64,000 bases of DNA from Pythium myriotylum (taxonomy: Eukaryota > Oomycota > Peronosporomycetes > Pythiales > Pythiaceae), in contig JALJCQ010000011.1 of the NCBI GenBank assembly GCA_023091665.1, positions 2,707,806-2,771,805 of the forward strand, given 5' to 3'. Position numbers and translations under genes: made by a program. Position 1 is the first letter of the stretch. Each line of letters opens with the position of its first letter. The notes beneath the pieces are model-generated. The model saw nothing but the letters and a program-made list of their open reading frames with translations, did no database searches and was not told the origin of the DNA. Shown one piece after another: positions 1 through 11,009 of the stretch.

Positions 1-631
1 CGTCCTCACCCCAGCACGCTGGTCGGCCCTTGCGCCACCGTTCGTCCAGCTTCTCCATCGTACACTCGAAGAGCGGCTTATGGATCTTCTTGTTGACGAT
101 ATTGTGCTGTTCGCAGAGCCACATCGAGAAGCTCGTGCGCGAGTCCACCCTACGTAAAAATCCACTCGCGTCAGCACTAGCACTCCAGAGACGCCACTCG
201 CGTTTCCGCTTGTACCTTGGTGGAGACTTCTTGACCTCCTGCTGGAAGTCCTCCGCGCAGTGCACACACGGATACATGAGCGCGAGCGCCTCCACGAACG
301 TGCGCGCCTTCTGCTGGTACTCGGGCGACGGCTTCTCGGGAAAGTACGCACCCATCGAGTGCAGCTATTGACCACCACCGCCACCAACCCGTCAGCCTCT
401 TCCATGCACACTCATAGAAATGCAAGTGGCGCATCGCGTTACCAGTCCCCACGTCGCGTTGCCGAGCTCCTCGCGGCCCAGCGGACAGTCGGCTGGAGTC
501 GTCGGTTCTGATGGCTTCTTCTCGGTCTTGGCGTCGCCCGCGGGTCTGCCGCCCACGAAGCTCTTGAACATGTCCACTTTGGACTTGCACGCCGGCTCGA
601 CGCAGTTGGGATCGCTCTTGGCGTCCACCAT
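1..631 (-). CDS. ERV1: Erv1/ALR FAD-linked sulfhydryl oxidase (3'-partial at window edge)
   Basis: Three exons on the minus strand: 631-443, 364-216 and 149 to the window edge. The joins keep frame across GT-AG introns of 78 and 66 nt. Exon 1 carries CPLGREELGNATW, exon 2 LHSMGAYFPEKPSPEYQ followed by the redox pair in YPCVHCAEDF, and exon 3 SFSMWLCEQHNIVNKKI and DERWRKGRPACWG. This order matches the Erv1/ALR fold: FAD-binding helices, the proximal CxxC next to the flavin, then the WLCxxHNxVN motif. In this family the enzyme reoxidises Mia40 in the mitochondrial intermembrane space, and the N-terminal Cys residues (positions about 9 and 14) resemble the shuttle cysteines. The N-terminus is short with no presequence, as usual for Erv1. 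The product ends at, or splices beyond, the left edge of the window. Confidence 0.9.
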
Positions 632-790
632 CTTCCTCTCGCTTCTGGAAGCTCAATCAACTGGAGCTGCTCACCACGTCTATGGGTCTCGTGGGAATGA
701 TGGTCAAACCAGTGCTGGAGTCGTGAGATACCGGTCTAAATACCGGTAGATCTGCTCTTCAACATCATCGTGTCGTTTCGTCCCCACAAA

Positions 791-2158
791 ATGAGATCAC
801 CAAGCAAGTCTCCGCCGTCGCTCGACGCTGTGTACGCTGCATGGGCCTTCGCTCTCTCCCTCTCTATAAATCTTCCTTTCTCTTGCATCTGACTCACTGT
901 CGTCGTCCCGACAGCCTCGCGGCCAACGTGACGACGCCCAACCCGAAGGAAGGCACGCAGCTGGCCGAGCCGGCGCCGCAGCTCGATCTCCCGCAGCGCA
1001 TCGACGCTCCGGAGACGGTACGAGATTCCCCGAGATGCCCAACTTGTAGGTCTCTTGGTCTCATTGGTGTTATGGCTCCTGAGCAGATCAAGACGCCGCC
1101 GAGGGTCTGTGCACCGACGCGCGACGAGCGGATCCGCAAGACCGTGTTCTCACCGCACGCCATCGCGCTGCAGAAGCTTCGCCACGAGATCGCGCATGCA
1201 CATGACAATGGCGAGCAGCTCGTGGCCAAGCTGGCGTGCTGCTCGTCGCAGAAGCTCAAGGAGAAAGACAGCGCTGTGTCGGCCAAGCTCATCAAGGAGT
1301 ACGCCATGCTGGCCGAGTCGAGCAAGCGCGCCGGTCGCCACGACGCCGAGTGCACGGCCCATCTCTGGTGAGTCAGCCACGGCTCGCGATGCTGGCTCAG
1401 GATATCGCTGACTTGTACATCACAGCCTCGGGATCATCTACGACAACGTGGAGGACTACTCCAAGGCCATCGACTGCTACCTCGCGGTGCTCTCGATCAG
1501 CGAGAGCACGCAGCAAAAGATCTTCACGGCGCTCGCCGCCAACTGCATCGGCGTCAACTACCAGCTCATGTCCAGCGCGACCAAAGAGTACGCCTACACG
1601 GGCAAGTTCGTCGACGAAGGGAACCGCCTTCTCAAGAGCGCCGTCGAGTACCACCAGAAGCACCTCGACGCAGCCGACGACGCAGGCAAGTTCGTCGCGC
1701 ATCTCAATCTCGGACTCACGCACGGCTCTCTGAACGACCAGAACGAGGCAGCGAGGCACCACCAGGAGGCACTGCGGCTAGCCATCCGGCTGAACAGCTC
1801 GTATGGGCAAGCGCTGGCCGTGGGCAACTTGGGCCTGCTTGCGAGCCGCCAAAACGATCTCGACACAGCGGTCGCGTGCATGGAACAACACCTCCAGCTC
1901 ATCCAATCTGTCAATGATCGTGGAGCAGAGGCGTTTGCATGGATACAGCTCGGCCACTTGTTCAGTCGGCTGGGGAAACATGAGAAGGCCGTGCGCGCGT
2001 TCGACCAGGCGTACAAGATCTCGCACGAACTGGGTGAGATTGGAACCATGAAGCAATGCAGCTGCTATCTCGGGGTCGCGAGAGCTCGTCTGCAGATGGA
2101 AGCGTACGTGCATAAGCTCACCAGCTCGTTCATCCCTGCTCCTTCTTCACCGTCCTAA
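791..2158 (+). CDS. TPR-repeat protein (possibly flagellar, TTC29-like)
   Basis: Four exons give a 385-residue protein: 791-831, 915-1017, 1087-1367 and 1426-2158. The second intron (1018-1086, 69 nt) is a multiple of three with no stop, so it could be retained. The C-terminal two thirds hold at least five tetratricopeptide helix pairs, for example LGIIYDNVEDYSKAIDCYLA, LNLGLTHGSLNDQNEAARHH and IQLGHLFSRLGKHEKAVRAF. TPRs are protein-binding scaffolds. The pattern resembles TTC29/LGN-like proteins, but the flagellar role is only a suggestion. Paired ACCGGT motifs lie 44-61 bp upstream of the start codon. The last 10-15 residues (after EAYVHKL) look unlike TPR and may be replaced by a further splice. 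Confidence 0.75.
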
Positions 2159-2223
2159 AAGCACGCACGTGGTTTGCAAAGCGACGTATATATATTGATG
2201 AAGTATGAAGCTCGCTCGATATC

Positions 2224-2748
2224 TTAACCGTTGCCTGCAGCCGAGACCTGGAATACAAGTAATCCCACGTGAGCACAAAAGCCCGGCGAATAGTCCACCG
2301 CATTGACACGTACGCGAGGGATGTCGTGGTGCTCGGTGAGTCGGCCCAGGTGCTGGTTGAGCTCTTCCACGCGCTCACGGTAGGTCTTGCTGGCCACCTT
2401 GTCGATCTCCTCTCGCTCCTACAGCACCACGGCGTCAGTCAGCCCACTCAGCTCCTCCCCGTCCACTCTCCACCCACGCACCCTCTTCTTGCGCAGCTCC
2501 TCGTAGCGTCGCTGCGCGGTCGTCATGTCGTTCTCCACGAGCACCACGCGCTCCTCCTTCTCCTCGTCGCTGTCGTCATGCTCTCGTCAGTCTCCTCCTC
2601 TCTCTCTCTTTCTCCCTCGTCAGCTCCTCCCCACGCACCGCTCGTGCTCGCGCTTCTCCTTCTTGCTCTTCTTGCTCTTCTTCTTCTTGTCCGAGACCTT
2701 GAGCTTGCTGCCCTTGAGCTTGAGCTTGCCGCGCACGACGTTCTCCAT
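2224..2748 (-). CDS. FAM32A: FAM32A-like nuclear protein
   Basis: Start at 2748 (MENVVRGKLKLKGSKLKV), then a Lys-rich tract. Further exons lie at about 2580-2482, 2418-2314 and 2247-2224. The junctions at 2482/2418 and 2314/2247 keep frame. The first splice (near 2625) is less certain because two donors are possible. The C-terminus reads KVASKTYRERVEELNQHLGR, then LTEHHDIPRV, and ends a few residues later, as in human FAM32A (family ending ...EHYDIPKVSWTK). The K-x-K-G-rich N-terminus is also family-like. FAM32A-type proteins are small nuclear factors; the human one sits in late spliceosomes. The start lies 86 bp from a divergent plus-strand gene, so the two probably share a promoter. Confidence 0.8.
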
Positions 2749-2834
2749 CCTTCTCGAGTGACCGACCTCTTGACCTTGAGCTCCTGACCAGCTCTGGTGG
2801 TTTCTATCGTTTCTACTATCTATCACGTCCAGCT

Positions 2835-4735
2835 ATGCAATTTCTATCGTTTCTACCGTCTCTTCCCGACAAGGCCACTGGTGCAAACGACGCCAATATG
2901 ACCGTCGTGACCAAGCCGAGGTACGTGGAGCCGGCCTCGAAGCGCCGCCGCCGCTGCGCCTGCGGCTCGGCCGAGGCCTGCTTCGCGTGCCAGCGCTGCA
3001 TGGAGCAGCACTGCGTCTGCGGCCGCGGCGGCGCGCTCTGCCGCGAGTCACGCGCCTGCAACTGCCGCGTCGAGACGCGCTGCTCGCGCTGTCGGGGCTG
3101 TCGCCGGCCGCGCGGCGGCCACTGTCGCTGCGAGCAGCACCGAGAGCTCTGGCGCGCGCTGCGAGACGACGCAAAGGTCACAGCCGCGGCGACCGAGCAC
3201 AGCTGCAGCTGCTTTGACGAGAAGCGCGTGGCGCAGATGCTGGACGATGCACAAGAGAGCAAGCAGCGCCGCGAGAAGCTGCAGCGCATGAGACGCCGCG
3301 CCGGACTCGCGTCGGTGAGGTCGCTGTACAGCAGGAAAGTGGCGACGGCCGCGGTCACGGTGGACGAGTTCGGCGACTCGGACGTGGAGCTGAGCGACGT
3401 CGAGGACGACGATCTAGTTGCCACGCGTGAGTCGGTACGCATGCGCGCTGCAGAGATGGAAGGCACGACGCACGTGCTCCCGGCTGATTGGGACGGAAAC
3501 CCCCTCTCTCATGGTCGACAAGAACGGCTCGAGTGGAGCAGCTCGCAGTCCTATCAGCAGTCCATTTCTATTCCGTCCGCGCGGGCCAGACGGACCCCGA
3601 TGATCGCTGGAGCTGACCAAGAGGTAAGTCGCTTTCTTCCCTGAGCACGGGTGCGGTCACTGTTGTAACTTTTGTATTGCATTGTAGACCGCGACCGCCT
3701 CGATTGGTCGCGCGCTCGACAACGCTGTCTTCGAACGAGGTACGCGAGTTCCGTGCTGCACCGCCACAAGAGACCAAGACGCTCACACCGCTCGCATGCT
3801 TTTGATTGCTTTGGCTGACCAGAACGTGAAGATGCGATGCCGCCAGAGGTAAGCTACAGCAGAGTTGTTTTGCAATTTTGCTTGCCTGACCTGCCTCTGC
3901 GTTCCGATCGCAGGACCTCGTCGACTACTTGATCTTCACGGCCAGTGTAAAAGCCTCCAGACTGCCCGAGTTGATCGGCAGTTTGGATGACACGGCGGCG
4001 ACAGCGATGGGTATCGTTGCTCAAGAGTATATGAAGCAGTTGGTGATCCGCTCGACGCGAGACTCTCCGTTCGACACCAAAAAGAGATCCGCGCAGGCTT
4101 TTGCGTACGTGATCCTGAACAACTTCAATTATTCCGTGTACTTGAGCCAGTGCGGGCTGCCAGATTTGAAAGAAGTGACCCCCGAGCAGATCCAGCGAGT
4201 TACTGAAGAATTGGCTCAACTAGTGTTCGGCGAGTTCCTCGCTGTTCAACCTCCGGGTGGTCTTGCGTCAGTCTCTTCTACTCCACTTCGTGAAGTCTTG
4301 ACGAGTTCCATCCGTGAAGTGGTCATCTCGGAGGTCCAAACGGCGTTGGCTACATCCCAACAAGGTGCAGATACCCCCAATCCGCAGGCTCCTACAAGTG
4401 TTGCCGACCTGGAGATGCTTCAAAGCGTCAAGCTGAGTCGCCGCTCAAGTAAACTGACTGGTACGGCTGTGTACAAGTATGAAGTCGGCGCCAATGTCGG
4501 CGACAAGCATCACGCCAAGATAACTGTTGATGGATTTGAGACGAGAGGCGCTGCAGAGCGAAGCATTGAGCGAATCAATTCTGTGCTAGAGGCACAGGAT
4601 AAGAGGATCAATGCGATTGAGCACCCGAAGCCACCACCAAAGGCGGAGGATCCGGTCATCACCGAGCTGTATCAGCAGCTAGCAGAGCAAGTGAAGAAAG
4701 CGCGAGCAAAGGGGAGCGGTGAAGCTACGCAGTAA
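2835..4735 (+). CDS. Cys-rich orphan protein with helical C-terminal half
   Basis: Four exons: 2835-3623, 3688-3739, 3823-3848 and 3914-4735. All junctions keep frame and the product is 562 residues. I do not recognise the family. Residues about 38-130 form a dense cysteine field (CACGSAEACFACQRCMEQHC, CNCRVETRCSRCRGC, HSCSCF) that resembles multi-zinc clusters. A basic helix and an acidic linker follow. The second half (from DLVDYLIFTASVKASRLPEL) looks like a folded helical domain and ends in a coiled-coil-like tail. The start may instead be 2898 (MTVVTKPRYVEP), because 2835 sits inside a repeated TTTCTATCGTTTCTAC motif that looks like promoter or 5' UTR. A chromatin or RNA role is plausible but not shown. 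Confidence 0.7.
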
Positions 4736-4932
4736 AAGGTCAAGCGAATTTGATTACCATGCGACAGAGTGACGACTTTGGAGCAGTACGTACGAAATGC
4801 GAAATGTAAGTGGATAGAGAGATCAGTCTCGGACGAATTCCATATTTGGAATCCAGCAAAGAAACCCGATTGGGCAGCTACTACGAGCTCGTCGATGACA
4901 CAGCGCACGCGGCACGACACGAGTCCGCGGCA

Positions 4933-6645
4933 ATGAACAAGTATGAAGTGCTTGGCGTCATTGGTGAAGGCGCGTACGGCGTCGTACTCAAATGCCGCAA
5001 CAAGGAAAGTAGCGAGGTTGTGGCGATCAAGAAGTTCAAGGAGAATGAGGATGACGATCCTATGGTACGCAAGACAACGCTGCGTGAGGTGAAGATGCTT
5101 CGACTACTCAAGCATCCCAATATCGTCGCGCTCAAGGAGGCGTTCCGTCGCAAAGGCCGACTCTATCTTGTATTTGAGTATGTCGAGAAGAACTTGCTGG
5201 AGGTGCTCGAAGACAAACCCAACGGAATCGATAGCGAGCTCGTGAGGAGGTATATTCATCAGCTCTGTTCGGCAATCCACCACTGCCACGCAAATAACGT
5301 CATCCACCGAGATATTAAGCCTGAGAATCTGCTCGTGAACTGTACAACTGGAGATCAATCGCTGCGCTTGTGCGACTTTGGCTTCGCCCGATCCATTGCG
5401 AGCCCTCCGAACGGTGGTGCTGCCGCGAACGATCTCACGGAGTACGTGGCGACACGATGGTACCGAGCACCCGAGCTGCTGCTCGCTGATACCAAATACA
5501 CAAAGTCAGTGGACGTGTGGGCTATCGGGTGCATCATGGGCGAGCTCATTGAAGGACAACCCGTGTTTCCCGGCGAGAGCGAAATCGACCAGCTGTACCT
5601 GATCCAAAGAATGCTGGGATCGCTCCCCAAGCGACACATGGAGCTCTTCGCTACAAACCCACGCTTCTCCGGCATGAAAATCCCTGACGTCAAGTTCCCA
5701 GAGACGCTCCACCGCAAGTTCAACGGTCGATTGTCGAAGAAAGGGATCCAGTTTCTGGAGCAGACGTTGCGGCTTCACCCTGAGGACCGCCTGTCAAGTG
5801 AAGAGTGTCTTCGTCACCCCTACTTTGAAGGCCTCTCGACGGTTGTCGTTGGTGGTGTGGACGATGCTCCAGCCGAAGTAAAGCCGCTACCGCTGTCGTT
5901 TTCGGTATCACTATCGGTTGGGGACAAACACGGGGCTTCACCAGGAGCCAAATGCGATGGCGAGAAGCTAGACAACTCGGATGGTATGGATAGCTGCCGG
6001 AACAAGCCCACGTCGATGGGAGCGAGTGTCACACGCATTCCATTCAAGGCAGAGGACAAGAGTCTTCCGATCGCAGCCAAGGAGAAGCGGAAGAAGAGCG
6101 CTCGCAAAGGCAACCGCAAGGATGACAAGAGCGGCGGCAGCGCGACAAACCGAAGGAGCCAGAGTTCGCTCTGCGTCAACGACTTCAGCTCGGGCTTGGA
6201 GGATTTCGCGAACTGGGGGTCTGAGCTCGGCACGAAGGAAGACGAGTCCGCTACGACCTCTCGTCGCCGCGACTCGAAGCGAATAGGATCGTCCTCGTCG
6301 TCCAAGCCACTCCCGAAGCCTCTCAGCGGAGGCCGGGACCGCAAAAAGCCCGTCGAGATCTCCTCGCAGCCACCTGTCTCGACGATTCCTCGCCCTCAGT
6401 CGCGCCAGTCGCTGAGCCAGCAGCAGTCGTCTCTACGGTACTTGCCGCATCTTTCCGGTGGAGTCAACGGCGAAGGCTCGGTCGGTGTCGTGGCGTTCAC
6501 GCCCATCCACAGCAGCGGAACGGAGACCGAGGACCCATTGCAAGACGACGACGTGTACAACTACCCGGTCTTCGCCGCGGCACTACGCAAGGCCTCGAAG
6601 AAGCACCGCGACCGCGCTGCACTCGAGGACTTGGACGGGAGCTGA
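4933..6645 (+). CDS. CDKL-type serine/threonine kinase (CDKL5-like)
   Basis: Single-exon gene of 570 residues. The start [20 protein letters not shown] matches the opening of CDKL5-group kinases. Seen in order: the glycine loop GEGAYG, the lysine in VAIKKF, the catalytic loop [17 protein letters not shown], the activation-loop TEY (about residues 169-171) and [13 protein letters not shown]. After about residue 300 comes a long low-complexity Ser/Lys-rich tail. CDKL kinases are CMGC kinases of cilium/flagellum length control and microtubule regulation; oomycete zoospores are flagellate. Reading frame continues upstream to 4810, but the methionine at 4933 fits the family. The start gives no room for a signal peptide. 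Confidence 0.9.
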   Translation: MNKYEVLGVIGEGAYGVVLKCRNKESSEVVAIKKFKENEDDDPMVRKTTLREVKMLRLLKHPNIVALKEAFRRKGRLYLVFEYVEKNLLEVLEDKPNGIDSELVRRYIHQLCSAIHHCHANNVIHRDIKPENLLVNCTTGDQSLRLCDFGFARSIASPPNGGAAANDLTEYVATRWYRAPELLLADTKYTKSVDVWAIGCIMGELIEGQPVFPGESEIDQLYLIQRMLGSLPKRHMELFATNPRFSGMKIPDVKFPETLHRKFNGRLSKKGIQFLEQTLRLHPEDRLSSEECLRHPYFEGLSTVVVGGVDDAPAEVKPLPLSFSVSLSVGDKHGASPGAKCDGEKLDNSDGMDSCRNKPTSMGASVTRIPFKAEDKSLPIAAKEKRKKSARKGNRKDDKSGGSATNRRSQSSLCVNDFSSGLEDFANWGSELGTKEDESATTSRRRDSKRIGSSSSSKPLPKPLSGGRDRKKPVEISSQPPVSTIPRPQSRQSLSQQQSSLRYLPHLSGGVNGEGSVGVVAFTPIHSSGTETEDPLQDDDVYNYPVFAAALRKASKKHRDRAALEDLDGS

Positions 6646-6882
6646 GAAAGGCGAACTTCAAGTTGTCATGTAAACAGACGACCCAAACCTCTCGGTCGCA
6701 GTAATCCAACGGCTCGAGAGGTATTGTACAAACTCTGTACAAAACAGTTTAAAACACCACGACCACTCGTAGTTTCTAAAGGAAGATTTGTACGAAACAG
6801 TTTTGATCTTTTCAGGTGTTTTATTCCCACTTGATCTCGTCAGCGTCGTGGAGCTCCTCAAGAGGGCAGTTGGCGATAAACC

Positions 6883-9051
6883 ATGGCCCCGACCAACGTG
6901 CTGGACGAAGAGCGCGCGCGCAGCGGCGTCTCGTCGCGCGAGCTCACCTACGTGCTGCAGAAGAGCAAGGCCCACGCCGAGCTGCGCGAGCGGCTCGAGG
7001 CGCTGCTGCTCGCGGACCCGGTCTTCAACCACGAGAAGATGAACTTTTTGCCGCGCGACGAGCAGTACCGGCGCGCGATCCAGATGTCGGCCAAGGTCGA
7101 GATCATCGCGCGCGAGAACAACCTGAGCGAGGACGACGCCGAGCTGCTGCGCAAGATCTTCCAGGGCTTTGGCAGCTGCTCGTGCGCCACGACGCTCCAC
7201 ACGCTCATGTTCATCAAGAACCTCGCGCTGCTCTTCACGGACGAACAGCAAAAAGGATGGATGCAGCTCGCCAAGGAGTGGCGCATGGTCGGCTGCTACG
7301 CGCAGACCGAGCTCGGCCACGGCTCGAACGTGCGCGGGCTCGAGACCACGGCCACGTACATCCGCGACACGGACGAGTTCGAGATCCACTCGCCGTCGCT
7401 GCGCTCCATCAAGTGGTGGCCCGGCGCGCTGGCGCGCACGGCCAACTTTGGCGTCGTCTACGCGCGGCTCATCATCGACGGCAAGGACTATGGCGTCCAT
7501 AACTTTATGGTGCAGCTGCGCGACCTCGACACCCACGAGCCGCTGCGCGGCATCACGTGCGGCGACATCGGCGCCAAGATCGGCTTCAACAACGTCGACA
7601 ACGGCTACTGCAAGTTCGACCGCGTGCGCATCCCGCGCGAGAACATGGGCATGCGCCTCGCGATCGTCGAGCGCGGTGGCAAGTACCGCAAGAACCCGGA
7701 CGTGCCCCAGGAGATTCTCTACTTTACGATGCTGCAGACCCGCATGGACTTTGTGAGCCTCACGGGCGGCGCGCTCGCCAAGGCCAGCACGATCGCGATC
7801 CGCTACTCGGCGGTGCGCGAGCAGGGCTACGACGCTAATGAGAAGGCGCCGACCAAGGAGATGAAGGTGCTCGACTACCAGTCGCAGCAGTACCGGCTCT
7901 TCCCGAACCTCGCGGCGGCGTACGCGATCATGCTCAACGGCAACCAAATGGACGCGTTCGCCAAGGATCTCTCCAAGCAGATCCAGCGAGGCAACGTCTC
8001 GATGCTCAACGTCGGCCACGCCATGAGCTGCGGGCTCAAGGTGCTCGCGTCCGACATCGCCTGCCACGGCATCGAGCAGTGTCGTCGGGTGCGTGTGCTG
8101 GTGCAGTGTTGATGAATGCCACGAGTGCCTCGAGTGCTGATGTGCTTTGTTGATGTACTTGTAGGCGTGTGGCGGCCACGGCTACCTGCTCTCGAGCGGT
8201 CTTCCGGTACGTTCGATGAGCTAAGCTGCTGCTTGGTCATCCACTGACGACGGTGTCGGCATTCTGTGTTGTAGGTTCTTCTGGGCGACATCGTGCAGAC
8301 CGTGACGGCCGAGGGCGAGAACTACGTGCTCTCGCTGCAGACGGGCCGCGCGCTGCTCAAGGCGCTCGCCGACTTCCGCGCGGGCGCGCCGTTGCCGGAC
8401 GCTATGCGTTTCCTGGCCAACGTCGACACGCCGCAGGGCGTCGTTCCCGAGCGCTCGACGGCCGAGTGGCTCTCGCCGTCGCTCTACGTGGCCGCGTACG
8501 AGCGCCGCTGTCTCTACCTGCTGCGCGACCTCGAGCGGCGCGTGGCGCAGTCTCGCTTGGTCGCGGGCGGCGTGCAGGACCACTCGGTCGCGTGCTACAA
8601 GCTCTCGATGGCGTACGCCAAGCTCGTGCTCGTGACGAGCTTCGCGTCGGCCGTGGCGTCGCCGCGCGCGTTGAGCGCCGAGCCGCTCTCGTCGCCGCAG
8701 ACGCTCGAGGCCGTGCGGCTGCTGAGCCACCTCTTCGCGCTCTCGCAGCTCGAGCTCGACGCAGGCGAGTTCATGGAGAGCGGCGCGATGGCGCCGGCCG
8801 ATCTCGCGCGCGTGCGCCAGGCGATCGAGCAGCTCCTGCCGGCGCTGCGGCCGCACGCCGTGGCGCTCGTCGACGCGTTCAACTTCTCGGACCACACGCT
8901 CAACTCGACGCTCGGGCGCCGCGACGGGCGCGTCTACGAGGCGCTCTACGCGTCGGCGCAGCACGACCCGGTGAACGCGGCCTCGGACAAGGTCGCGCTC
9001 GAGGAGCTCCTGCTCCCCATCCGCCGCGCCGTGGCGCGGGCCAAACTCTGA
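6883..9051 (+). CDS. ACOX1: Peroxisomal acyl-CoA oxidase
   Basis: Exons 6883-8088, 8165-8206 (only 42 nt) and 8275-9051 join in frame to 674 residues, the usual ACOX length. Seen: the N-terminal alpha domain, then CYAQTELGHGSNVRGLETTA (flavin/substrate region), then IHSPSLRSIKWWPG, the CGGHGYLLSSGLP segment encoded across the mini-exon, and a C-terminal helical domain. The last three residues are AKL, a PTS1 peroxisome signal. The enzyme does the first step of peroxisomal beta-oxidation, acyl-CoA to trans-2-enoyl-CoA with H2O2 release. Very high GC3 is typical of this compartment. The paralogue number (ACOX1 versus ACOX3-like) cannot be settled by eye. Confidence 0.95.
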
Positions 9052-9216
9052 AAAAACCCAAAATCCATACCAGTAGTACACAATTCTAACGCATTGGATT
9101 GGTCAGTGGAATCTATTTTATGCGATCGGATTGGCGGAGATCGAATTGACTACCCGGTCGCCCTGTTTTTTTCGCGCCCATTTTGGGCCGACGATGGAGA
9201 TCAGTTTGAAAAAAAG

Positions 9217-10966
9217 ATGGCCGAGGACCGGCGCGCGCAGCTCGAGCAGTGGCGCCTCGCGCGGCGCCGCGTCGCGACCACGAGCGTGCCCGTGCAGCGG
9301 CGCGTCGTGCGGCGCGTGGCGCAGACGAGCCAGCGCGCGGCGGCGACGCCCGAGCTCGACACGTCGCGCGAGAGCGACGCGGCCGACAAGCCGCGCAAGG
9401 AGAAGCGCCGCACGAGCTTCGTGCTGCCGAGCCCGTCGAACGTGCCGGCGCTCGCGGGCGGCGCCAAGCGCGTGCTCACGCCCACCAAGCCCGGCGGCGA
9501 GCCGGCGCCGCGCGCGACCATGGAGAGCAGCGACGACGACGACGTCGCCTCGGACGGCGGACTGGGGCCGTCGCCGCGCAAGCGACGCGCCGTGGCTGTG
9601 GGGTCAAGCGAGCGCGTCGCCGCCAGCGTGGAGGCGGCGGGAGAGGACGACGAGAGCGCGAGGGCCTCGGACGGCGGCGAGACCGACGCCGACTCGCGCA
9701 CGACGCTCTCGCTCGGCGCCATCGCCGGCCCGCTGCGCGTGCTCCACGCCTCGAGCGGCGAGGAAGAAGAAGAAGAAGAAGAGCAGCCACGCGAGAGCGA
9801 GAGCCAGACGCTGCCAGTGAACGAGACGTCGCCATCACGGGACGAGCCGACGACGACGACGACGACGACGGAGCCAGCGCCGCCGAGAGAGAACCCTAGC
9901 GAGGCTCCGCAGGCAGCAGCCGTGCCGGCGAGCGCGGCGCCGCAGCGCGTCGCTGTGCGCGTGCCCGCGACGACAACGAGCAGCCTCGCGCCGCTGCAGC
10001 GACGCACGTCCACGGGCGAGGCGCGCAAGTCGCTCGACGACACGCGGCCGGTGCGCTCGCTCCAGGAACGTCTGGATGAACACCGCAAGTGGGACATGGA
10101 GGACTTTGTCGTGACCAAGAGCCTCGGCAAGGGCAAGTTCGGTAACGTGTATCTGGCCAAGGAGAAGCACTCGAACGTGAGCGTGGCGCTCAAGGTGCTC
10201 TACAAGTCGCCGCTCGTGCTGGACGGCGGGCTCAAGAACCTCCAGCGCGAGGTCGAGATCCAGCACCGGCTTTTGCACCCGAACTTGCTTCGAATGTTCG
10301 GCTACTTCTACGACGAGGCCTGCGTCTACCTCATCCTCGAGTTTGCGCCGCACGGTGAGCTCTACAAGCTGCTGAGCAAGGAGCGACGCTTCTCGGAGGC
10401 GCTGGCCGCGCACTACATCGCCCAAGTCGTCGACGCGCTCGAGTACCTGCACGGATGCCACGTCATCCACCGCGACATCAAGGTGAGTCTTGCATCAGGG
10501 TAATCGCAAGGACAACAAGCAGAACAACGGAAACTGACTAGTGTTGGTCGTGCTGCAGCCCGAGAATCTGCTCATGGGGCCAAACCACACCATCAAACTT
10601 GCCGACTTCGGCTGGTCGGTCCACGCGCCGCAGCAGTTCGCCAAGCGGAGGACGTTCTGCGGCACACCTGACTACCTGAGCCCCGAGATGTTGCTGAACG
10701 AGGAGTACGACCATCGCGTGGACGTCTGGAGCGTCGGCGTGCTCGCGTACGAGTTTCTCTACGGCACGACGCCGTTCCATGTCGAGAACCAGATGGAGAT
10801 GTACAAACGCATCGAGAATGTCGACTTCAAGTTCCCGAGCGATCCCCACGTGTCCGAGAGTGCCAAACGCTTCATCTTGAGTTTGCTCAAGCGGAATCCT
10901 GCTGACCGCATGACCCTCGCACAGGCTCGAGACCACGAGTGGCTCTCGCAGCGGCCAAGTATCTAG
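9217..10966 (+). CDS. AURK: Aurora-type mitotic kinase with long disordered N-terminus
   Basis: Exons 9217-10482 and 10559-10966 give 557 residues. The intron splits [10 protein letters not shown]. The kinase domain starts near residue 290 (MEDFVVTKSLGKGKFGNVYL). Aurora marks are ADFGWSVHAP and the activation loop RRTFCGTPDYLSPEML, where the Thr before FCG is the auto-phosphorylated site in Auroras. The domain ends at HEWLSQRPSI, almost exactly at the protein end, as in Auroras. The 290-residue N-terminus is Ala/Arg/Ser-rich and has Glu and Thr homopolymer runs (about 9766-9782 and 9850-9870). It is longer than in animal Aurora A. Frame remains open upstream to 9094, but the ATG at 9217 follows an A-rich leader and is preferred. 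Confidence 0.93.
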
Positions 10967-11009
10967 CGAGGGTGTCCGATATCCATCATAATTTATTAGC
11001 CTGTTGTCA

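Noticed and set aside
9249..9899. Large Arg-rich frames over the Aurora N-terminus
   Set aside because: Produced by extreme GC3 of the disordered N-terminal region in the wrong frame.
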